From contig JAJZWV010000031.1 of NCBI GenBank assembly GCA_021846505.1, forward strand, positions 1 through 43,183: a stretch of DNA of 43,183 bases, given 5' to 3'. The position numbers and the translations under genes are program-made. The stretch comes from Bacillota bacterium. Lineage in GTDB: Bacteria; Bacillota; Sulfobacillia; Sulfobacillales; JAIMBI01. The notes beneath the pieces were generated by a model, which was given only the letters and a program-made list of their open reading frames with translations, was not told the origin of the DNA and did no database searches. This document shows, piece after piece, positions 37,025 to 43,183 of the stretch (the stretch's first letter is position 1; each line of letters starts with the position of its first letter).

Positions 37025-38170
37025 TTAACGCCGGCCCCCGGTGACCCACGGCCAAAAGGGCAGCCTCCGCGGCGGCCGGCGCCGGCGAGCTACCGCCCGG
37101 CCGGCCACGAGGGTGCGCGCCCCCGCCAGTGTGCCTTCGACCACCACCGTGGCCCGGCCCAAGGGCTGGCCGCGCCGGACAGGCGCCGCCACGGACCCGA
37201 CGCCGCTGGTCCGCACCTCGGCGAGGGTCCTAGGCCCGTCTGGCACCAGCGTCGCCAGCGTGCGCCTGGGCACCAGCGGCACCCAGGCCGCAGCTCCGCC
37301 CGCGACGGGCAGGCGAAGAACCGCCCGGCCAGCCTCGAGCCACGTGTGCCGGTGCCAGTGCCGGAATCCCCAGTGCAGCAACCGCGCGGCTGCCTGCCAC
37401 CGGTGCGGCGCGTTCAGCACTACGGCGATGAGCTGTGTGCCCCCCGCTGTCGCAGAGGCCACCAGGCAAGGACCGGCAGCACTAGTTGTGCCGGTTTTGA
37501 CCCCGTCCACCAGGGGAAACGCCTCCAGCAGGCGATTGCTGTTGTGCAGCAGGCGGCTCTGGCCGCGCCGGAGCTCTGTCACTCGGTCGGCCGGCGTGCT
37601 CACCAGGTGCTGAAATACGGGCAGCGCGAGCGCCGCCCGCGCAATCACGGCCAAGTCGTAGGCCGAGCTGTAGTGGCCTCGCGCCGTCAGCCCATTGGGG
37701 TTGACAAAGTGTGTCTGATAAGCGCCCAGAGCCCGGGCGGTGCGGTTCATCTCCTCGACGAATGCCGGCACCGATCCACTTTCGGCCTCCGCCAGGGCCA
37801 CTGCGGCGTCGTTGCCCGAGGGGAGCAGCAAACCCCGCAGCAAATCCATCAGGCTGTAGCGGTCCGTTGTGTGCAGGCGCATGCGAGAGCCCGGCGTGAG
37901 GGCGGCTCGGCGGCTGACCGAGACCGTCCGCTGCAGTCCACCCGCGCGGATGACCAGATACGCCGTCATCATTTTGGTCGTGCTGGCAGGGTCCATCTGC
38001 CGGTAGGCGTGATCGGACAGCAGCACTTGCCCGGTGGCTGCGTCCATCAGGATGGCGGCGCCGGCGTGGACGCCCGGCGCCGCTGCCGGCGGGGATGCGG
38101 AGGTCGGCGCCAGGCCCAGCGTCAGCGCCGCCGCAGCGGCACCCAGCCACCTTCGTAGGTTCAGATCCAT
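37025..38170 (-). CDS. D-alanyl-D-alanine carboxypeptidase (DacF/DacB-like)
   Basis: About 381 residues of the peptidase S11 penicillin-binding proteins, which trim the pentapeptide of peptidoglycan. A signal peptide (RRWLGAAAAALTLGLAPTSA) leads. The active-site triad is STTK (Ser63-Lys66), SGN (118-120) and VKTGTT. The C-terminal about 110 residues form a beta domain ending in a basic Arg/Pro-rich tail. ATG 38170 is chosen for the signal peptide; ATG 38185 and GTG 38227 are possible. Confidence 0.9.
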   Translation of the reverse strand: MDLNLRRWLGAAAAALTLGLAPTSASPPAAAPGVHAGAAILMDAATGQVLLSDHAYRQMDPASTTKMMTAYLVIRAGGLQRTVSVSRRAALTPGSRMRLHTTDRYSLMDLLRGLLLPSGNDAAVALAEAESGSVPAFVEEMNRTARALGAYQTHFVNPNGLTARGHYSSAYDLAVIARAALALPVFQHLVSTPADRVTELRRGQSRLLHNSNRLLEAFPLVDGVKTGTTSAAGPCLVASATAGGTQLIAVVLNAPHRWQAAARLLHWGFRHWHRHTWLEAGRAVLRLPVAGGAAAWVPLVPRRTLATLVPDGPRTLAEVRTSGVGSVAAPVRRGQPLGRATVVVEGTLAGARTLVAGRAVARRRRPPRRLPFWPWVTGGRR

Positions 38171-38229
38171 CACCCGGCGTAGCATTGCCCACTGGCCAGC
38201 CTCTTCTTGCGCCGCCGGCCGCAGCACCT

Positions 38230-38725
38230 ACCCGGCTCGGCCCGGCGCCGTCCATCCCGCCACCGTCACCAGACGCAGGGCTTGGGCCTTGACTGCTTCC
38301 ACCGTGGCGCCGGCCGGCTTTCCCTCCCCCGCCGAGACCCAGCGGGGGCCGCAAGGATTGCCGCCGGCGCCGTCACCCCTGGTGGGTGTAGCCTGGAGCA
38401 ACCACGATGGCGCCCTGGGGGATACATCGTGCTGTGTCGCACCAGGATGGTCGCTTCTTGGCAGCCATGCGGGTTCCTGGCAGTGGCCATCACCGACCCC
38501 ACGTTGCTTGCCAGCTTGCTTCGCCCCCAGAGCGGTCCCGCAGTGTCCCACAACTGCTTCAACTGGGCCACCACGTCGCCAAGCCGCGTCGGCGCGCCGA
38601 ACAAAATGGCATTCGCCCAGTCCAAGCCCGCCAGCGTGGCATCGGAGATGTTGCGCTGGCGGCGTGAAACGCCTGCCGCCCCTCGTGGCGCGGGATGCTT
38701 TGGGCGGTGCCAGCTCAAGCAGCTG
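38230..38725 (-). pseudogene. wrbA-like flavodoxin/quinone reductase relic
   Basis: Three pieces in alternating frames follow the order of NAD(P)H:quinone oxidoreductase WrbA. They are QLLELAPPKASR (around 38722-38651), then the best-kept part ATLAGLDWANAILFGAPTRL, then QLKQLWDTAGPLWGRSKLAS, GSVMATARNPHGCQEATIL and STMY (to 38422). After another frame change come GGNPCGPRWVSAGEGKP and AVKAQALRLVTVA (to about 38260). Intact WrbA reads ADAIIFGTPTRFGN, QHGGQE and GGNPYG at these places. The N-terminal FMN loop is not visible. At least two frameshifts make a functional product impossible. Confidence 0.78.
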
Positions 38726-38815
38726 CCCCACGCCCCACCTCGACAGCAACGGAGCCAGTGTGTGGTTGGGGCCGGCGGCACTGCGGGAAGTCACTCGGCG
38801 GCTTCGGACCAGCAG

Positions 38816-39697
38816 CTAGGAGCCAGTGGTGACCAACAAATCCGTGGCGTTGGGGCCTAGCGCCGGGAGGGAGTGGCCATTGGCTGACAAGGCCGTGCCG
38901 CCGGGGTGCCCGAGGCGCACCTTCACTGACGTGCTGCCGGTGAGCGTCACCGATTGGCCAGGCTGGTACACGTGTCCATAGGGATTGGCAGTGGTTCCGT
39001 TGATCCACACCTCTACCCAGCAAGGCTTGCTGAATGACAGCTGAAGAGTGACGGGCCCCTGCAGCGCTCGATAGGTTGTTTCCGCGGAGGTTTGGCTCAC
39101 CAGCACCACGCCGCTGGCTGACGTCCCGGAAGAGTGGCTCCGGGCGTGGTGCTTGGGCTTGGCAGTGCTGGGGTGCTTGGTCCGCGGCGAGGCGCCAGCG
39201 GCTCGGGTGCCGTGATGCCGAGGTGCGCTCGCGGTCGGATGCGCCGCCCCGCGGTGCAGCAGGACCAGCATGAGGCCCACCAGCGCCACGCTCACCAGCA
39301 TGCCCACCACCCACCACGCTCCCGACCGCCGCGAGGTCGCGGGAGGCACCCGAGAAGGCCGCGCGGCCGCCACTCGCGTGCGAGCTGGGGCCTGGGCGGG
39401 CGGTGGGGAAGGCGGCTCCGGCGCGTCGGAGGCCGGCGGCTGCGGGGCGGCCTCCGCGCGCGAGGCCGCCCGCCAGCGGTCCACCAAATCCCCAGCATCA
39501 AGCCCTAAGTGGCGCGCGTAAGCCCGCAGGAATCCCAGGGCATAGACGTCCGCCGGTAGCCTCGCGCGATTGTCCTCCTCCAAGGCCTCCAGATACCACG
39601 CCCGGATTTTGGTAGACTCCGCCACCTCATCTAAAGACAGCTCGAGCGATTGGCGCCGCGCTCGGAGCTGCTGCCCTACGCTGTCAGCTGATGCCAC
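38816..39697 (-). CDS. rodZ: RodZ/YmfM cell-shape protein
   Basis: A 293-residue bitopic membrane protein. Residues 5-75 form the Cro-like helix-turn-helix (HTH_25) that contacts MreB: GQQLRARRQSLELSLDEVAE...LPADVYALGFLRAYARHLG. A Pro/Ala linker follows, then one membrane helix (about 127-147). The C-terminal DUF4115 beta domain (LQLSFSKPCWVEVWINGT) faces outward. RodZ links MreB to the wall-elongation machinery. In Bacillus ymfM lies just upstream of pgsA-cinA-recA. Confidence 0.9.
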   Translation of the reverse strand: MASADSVGQQLRARRQSLELSLDEVAESTKIRAWYLEALEEDNRARLPADVYALGFLRAYARHLGLDAGDLVDRWRAASRAEAAPQPPASDAPEPPSPPPAQAPARTRVAAARPSRVPPATSRRSGAWWVVGMLVSVALVGLMLVLLHRGAAHPTASAPRHHGTRAAGASPRTKHPSTAKPKHHARSHSSGTSASGVVLVSQTSAETTYRALQGPVTLQLSFSKPCWVEVWINGTTANPYGHVYQPGQSVTLTGSTSVKVRLGHPGGTALSANGHSLPALGPNATDLLVTTGS

Positions 39698-39729
39698 GCT
39701 TTCACCTCACTTTCCCTGCGCCGCCCCAG

Positions 39730-41025
39730 TCAGGGCCACACCCGACTTAACGTGCGCGGAAAGGGAATCGTTTCTCTCACATGCTCCAAGCCGGCAATCC
39801 ACGCGACGAGGCGCTCGAGTCCCAGCCCAAATCCCGAGTGGGGCACACTGCCATAGCGGCGCAAATCCAGGTACCAAGAATACGTCGCGGGATCGAGCCC
39901 GTGCTCCGCAAGGCGCGCTCTCAAAAGGTCCCTGTCGTGAATCCGCTGGCTGCCCCCTACGATTTCTCCGTACCCTTCGGGTGCCAGCAGGTCGGCGGCC
40001 AGTGCCACCTCGGGCCGTGCCGGATCCGGCTGCATGTAAAACGCCTTTTGGTGTGCGGGAAACCGATGCACAAACACTGGGCGGTCAAACATCCCCGCCA
40101 AGGCCGTTTCTTCGGGTGACCCGAAGTCGTCCCCCCACTTCGTGGCGAATCCGGCCGCGCGCAGGCGCTCAATGGCTTCGTCATAGGAAATGCGGGGGAA
40201 TGGCGGCTCTATCCGCTCCAGGGCGGCGGTGTCGCGCTCAAGGACCGCCAGGTCCCCGGACCGGTGTGCCAGCACATCCGCCACGACATAGGACACCAGG
40301 CGCTCCTGCCACTCTAGATTTTCCTCAAAGTCGCAAAACGCGATCTCCGGCTCCACCATCCAAAATTCCATCAGATGGCGCCGGGTTTTAGATTTTTCGG
40401 CGCGGAAAGTGGGGCCGAAAGAGTATACGCGGCCCAGTGACATGGCCAGTGCCTCAAGATACAGCTGGCCACTCTGACTCAAAAAGGCGGGATCGCCAAA
40501 ATAGTCGACGCCAAACAGCGAGGTGGTTCCCTCAGCCGCTGCGGGAGTGAGAATGGGCGGGTCGGCCAGTACAAAGCCCGCATCGTCCAAAAAGGCGCGG
40601 ATGGCGTGGGCAATGCGCGCGCGAATCCGGAGCGCGGCTGCCTGTCGCGAGCTGCGGACCCACAGGTGGCGGTGGTCCATGAGGAAGTCGATGCCGTGCT
40701 CCTTCGGGCTCAGCGGGTAGGCGTCGGACGATCCAATGATCGAGAGCTCCGTGGCCCGCAGTTCCACCCCGCCAGGCGACCGCGGGTCGGCTTGCACGAG
40801 GCCCCCCACGGCGACTGCGGTCTCCTGGGTCAGGGCCGCAATCTGGGACAGCAGGGGATCGCCTCCATCGCCCGCACGGGCTACCACCTGCAGCTCCCCC
40901 GTGCCATCGCGCACCAGGAAGAAGCGCACCTTGCCCGACGAGCGCACATGGGTGACCCAGCCGGTCACGCGCACTTGCGCCCCGATGTGCTCCGGCAGCT
41001 GATCGATCCGCCACCCGCGACTCAT
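39730..41025 (-). CDS. asnS: Asparaginyl-tRNA synthetase
   Basis: A 431-residue class IIb synthetase. The N-terminal OB fold binds the anticodon (VRVTGWVTHVRSSGKVRFFL). The catalytic core has motif 2 FRAEKSKTRRHLMEFWMVEPE-like sequence and motif 3 GFGLGLERLVAWI. The absence of an AspRS GAD insertion and the short core support Asn rather than Asp. The ATG overlaps the stop of the acyl-CoA dehydrogenase as ATGA, an unusual pairing of a synthetase with a beta-oxidation gene. Confidence 0.94.
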   Translation of the reverse strand: MSRGWRIDQLPEHIGAQVRVTGWVTHVRSSGKVRFFLVRDGTGELQVVARAGDGGDPLLSQIAALTQETAVAVGGLVQADPRSPGGVELRATELSIIGSSDAYPLSPKEHGIDFLMDHRHLWVRSSRQAAALRIRARIAHAIRAFLDDAGFVLADPPILTPAAAEGTTSLFGVDYFGDPAFLSQSGQLYLEALAMSLGRVYSFGPTFRAEKSKTRRHLMEFWMVEPEIAFCDFEENLEWQERLVSYVVADVLAHRSGDLAVLERDTAALERIEPPFPRISYDEAIERLRAAGFATKWGDDFGSPEETALAGMFDRPVFVHRFPAHQKAFYMQPDPARPEVALAADLLAPEGYGEIVGGSQRIHDRDLLRARLAEHGLDPATYSWYLDLRRYGSVPHSGFGLGLERLVAWIAGLEHVRETIPFPRTLSRVWP

Positions 41026-42188
41026 GGGGCCACCTCAGGCAGATTGCGGAAAATGACGATGCGCTGCACCTGATTGGTGCCCTCATATATCTGCGTAATC
41101 TTCGCGTCGCGCATCATGCGCTCGACCGGATAGTCCCGAATGTATCCATAGCCGCCAAAAAGCTGGACGGCGTCCGTGGTCACCTGCATGGCCGTGTCAG
41201 ACGCCATGAGCTTGGCCATCGCCGACATCCGCGTCACGTCCGCACTGGAGTCAATGGCAAAGCCGGCGGCCTCCACCACGTCGCAGGCCGTGTATAGCAG
41301 CTGCCGGCTGGCCTCAATTTTGGTGGCCATGTCGGCCAGCATCCACTGCAGACCCTGGAATTCCTTCAGCGCACGCCCAAACTGCCGGCGCTCGGCGAGA
41401 TGCGCATGGGCGGCATCGAAGGCGCCCTGCGCGATGCCGAGCGCTTGAGCGGCGATGCCCAGGCGTGAACGATCGAGGGTGCGCATGGCAATCTTAAAGC
41501 CCTCGCCGACGCGCCCCAGCAGCTGGTCCCGCTCGACGCGCACCCCATCGAACTGGAGCTGTGCGGTTTCCGATCCGCGGATGCCCAACTTGTCCTCGAT
41601 GTGGCCCACCGACAGCCCGGCCGCGCCGACGGGCACCACGAACGCGGACATGCCCTGGGAGCGTCCCTCCTCCTCAGTCGCCGCAAACACTACCAGCGTT
41701 TTGGCGACGCTCCCGTGGGTGATGAAAATCTTGGACCCGGTGATGCGCCAGCCTCCGCCGCCGGCCACGGCCTTGGTGCGGGCCGCCCCGGCATCTGAAC
41801 CCGCTTCGGGCTCCGTCAGCGCAAAAGCCGCCAAATGATCCCCGCGCGCTACCGGAGACAGAAAGCGGCGCTGCTGCTCGGGGGTGCCCGCCAGCATGAT
41901 GGGCAGCGCTCCCAAATGCTGCACCGCAATCAGAAGGCTCGCGGTGCCGGATACCCGTGCGACTTCTTCAATCGCCAGCGCGGTCGTCAGCATGTCCGCG
42001 CCGCCGCCGCCGCACGACTCGGGCATGCCCAGCCCCAGCAAGCCGTACTCCCGAAACAGCTCCACCAGGTCCCAGGGAAACTGGTCCTCCCGGTCAATGG
42101 CAGCGGCGCGCGGCTGAATCCGCTCCTCTGCGAGCCGGCGCACCGTCGCCTGAAACAGCACCTGCTCCTCGGTCAAGCCCCTGGACAT
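41022..42188 (-). CDS. Acyl-CoA dehydrogenase (second copy, divergent)
   Basis: A 388-residue acyl-CoA dehydrogenase: AFALTEPEAGSDAGAART, KIFITHGSVA, LFGGYGYIRDYPVERMMRDA and catalytic Glu369 in IYEGTNQVQR. It differs widely from the copy at 4178-5317, so it is not a recent duplication; closer in style to short-chain or butyryl-CoA dehydrogenases. ATG 42188 has GGAGG eight bases before it. It is translationally coupled to asnS. Confidence 0.93.
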   Translation of the reverse strand: MSRGLTEEQVLFQATVRRLAEERIQPRAAAIDREDQFPWDLVELFREYGLLGLGMPESCGGGGADMLTTALAIEEVARVSGTASLLIAVQHLGALPIMLAGTPEQQRRFLSPVARGDHLAAFALTEPEAGSDAGAARTKAVAGGGGWRITGSKIFITHGSVAKTLVVFAATEEEGRSQGMSAFVVPVGAAGLSVGHIEDKLGIRGSETAQLQFDGVRVERDQLLGRVGEGFKIAMRTLDRSRLGIAAQALGIAQGAFDAAHAHLAERRQFGRALKEFQGLQWMLADMATKIEASRQLLYTACDVVEAAGFAIDSSADVTRMSAMAKLMASDTAMQVTTDAVQLFGGYGYIRDYPVERMMRDAKITQIYEGTNQVQRIVIFRNLPEVAP

Positions 42189-42305
42189 CCGACTGGCCTC
42201 CGTTCTGCTGGGGATGATCTGTGCGGCCATCCCCACTGCGTCTTCCCTGTATCGTGCCGGACCCAGGCGGGCTTTGCAATGGCCTCGGGCTCCTGGGCGC
42301 CGGCT

Positions 42306-43183
42306 CTACGTCAATAACTGTGGGATCGCGGTCTCCGGGAGGAAGCCGCGCCGCATCTTCCATCGATAGCGATCACGGTTGCGGAACCCGTAGCGCAGGC
42401 GATCTGGCGCCTTGATTTTGGCGTGGCCCCCCTCAATGAACCCGTGGGGGAACTCCCGGCCCCGCTCCCACCGTGCCAGCATCGCGGGCCACCACCGCTG
42501 AATCGTTTGCGCCCACGCAGACTCCTCGGCGTGGTCACAGGCCTCGGCGTGGATGAGCCACCGCGACAGCTGGGCCGCCGCGGTCGCGCGGTCCGGGGCC
42601 GGCAGAAGCTGCCGCCCGTCTTCTTTTAGGCGATGCAACGCCCCCAACGCGGGATCGGTCGCCGGAATGGTGGCCAGCGCCTCTGCCTGGTGGGGCCGCC
42701 GATGCCCCCCCTTGACGAGCGGCCACCGTCGAAGGGTCGTGTGGGTGACCGTTTGCTTGTCACGCCGGGCCCCATCCCGCCGGGGGAGGGTACCCTCCTT
42801 GACAAGGCGGAACGGGTCGACCAGCACCTGGACCCGGGGATAGGCGCGCTGCCAGGCTTTGCGATACGCCCCCTGCATAGCGAGGCCGCCGCCGCGAATC
42901 CGGGCCCGCCCATCCGGGGGGAGGCGGGCGAACCACGCGTCCCGCGTGGCGATGCGGTCGTCGGCCCAGATCGTGAGCACGCGGCGCTCGGGGGCCCGCA
43001 GCGCGATCGGGAGGCACCGGTCCGTCCCCCCGCCAGGATGCTTCATCAAAGGACAGCACCCGGTCCCCCGGATGCGCCCCCCACGTGTCATCGTCCAGGG
43101 GCCCCGGCGTGTCCACCAACCGGTGCAGGCGGCCCACCCCCGCCCCGAGCCCCGTGCCACGCCCCGGACGCTATCCCGCGTCA
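42306..43183 (-). pseudogene. ISL3-type transposase, frameshifted, running off the window
   Basis: The frame from about 43025 down to 42306 has ISL3 transposase features: VLTIWADDR, VQVLVDPFRLVKEG (relatives: VVxDxFHVxK) and the end FIEGGHAKIKAPDRLRYGFR, close to the ISL3 signature VEGxNNxIKxxKRxxYGFRN. The upstream part, DRVLSFDEASWRG with the first catalytic Asp, is in a different frame. The change happens at a G6 tract (43026-43031), where one base fewer restores reading. An in-frame stop is also seen at 43171-43173, and the 5' end is outside the window. No terminal repeat is recognisable near 42240-42305. Confidence 0.75.

Noticed and set aside
38266-38781. One intact 171-codon gene on the minus strand
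   Set aside because: Only its middle resembles WrbA; both ends of that family continue in another frame, so it is treated as a relic.

Overview
The window looks like chromosome from a G+C-rich (roughly two-thirds G+C by eye), spore-forming Firmicute. Spore-type genes are present: a SpoVK-like AAA ATPase, a SleB-type cortex hydrolase with LysM repeats, a PdaB/YlxY-type polysaccharide deacetylase and a YaaH-type GH18 glycosidase. Housekeeping genes keep the Bacillus/Clostridia order: polysaccharide deacetylase, dapB, rodZ(ymfM), cinA, recA, recX, ymdB, mutS, mutL, miaA, spoVK, methionine gamma-lyase-like (ynbB) and lexA. Base composition and gene content fit the Sulfobacillus / Thermaerobacter / Symbiobacterium kind of lineage; the genus cannot be fixed from the sequence alone.

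Layout. 1-1839 is an IS1182-like insertion sequence with 16-bp perfect terminal inverted repeats. It cuts the 3' end of an alpha/beta-hydrolase gene, which also carries a frameshift. 2.6-5.3 kb is a lipid/acyl-CoA cluster (thiolase, SCP2-domain protein, acyl-CoA dehydrogenase). 5.4-6.4 kb is a gene graveyard: a decayed glutamate dehydrogenase interrupted by a decayed IS607-type serine recombinase. 6.4-9.5 kb holds a CPBP membrane protease divergent from lexA, and a PLP-dependent methionine gamma-lyase-like gene convergent with lexA. 9.5-10.7 kb is a metal-efflux operon, a CsoR/RcnR repressor and a His-rich RcnA/NicO-type exporter, with a clear operator next to its promoter. 11-13.8 kb has a small GTPase, the SpoVK-like ATPase and SleB. 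13.8-20.1 kb is a tightly overlapping minus-strand run: ppx/gppA-like, mutS, mutL, miaA and a cysteine-dioxygenase-like cupin, where hfq would be expected.

20.2-22.7 kb carries a nitrilase-fold protein that has lost its catalytic triad, translationally coupled to an intact nitrilase, then a DedA protein. 22.9-26.7 kb has an unrecognised ORF, the GH18 glycosidase, a membrane dipeptidase and ymdB. 26.7-31.8 kb (minus strand) runs cinA, a DEAD-box helicase, recA, recX and an unknown gene. 31.8-36.9 kb has an unusual FtsH-like AAA protease, an MFS transporter, the polysaccharide deacetylase and a DapB-like reductase without the usual HH pair. 37-42.2 kb has a D-Ala-D-Ala carboxypeptidase, a wrbA relic, RodZ, AsnRS and a second acyl-CoA dehydrogenase. 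A frameshifted ISL3-type transposase runs off the right edge.

The genes fall into DNA repair and SOS (mutSL, lexA, recA, recX), spore and cell-wall building (spoVK, sleB, pdaB-like, GH18, dacF, rodZ), beta-oxidation-like acyl-CoA chemistry, and nickel/cobalt homeostasis. Start/stop overlaps of the ATGA type are common. Several promoters look like TGn-extended -10 elements with poor -35 boxes. I saw no tRNA, rRNA or CRISPR array, and no complete undescribed system. The least ordinary items are the dead/active nitrilase pair, the DapB-like protein, the cupin beside miaA and the FtsH-like protease.
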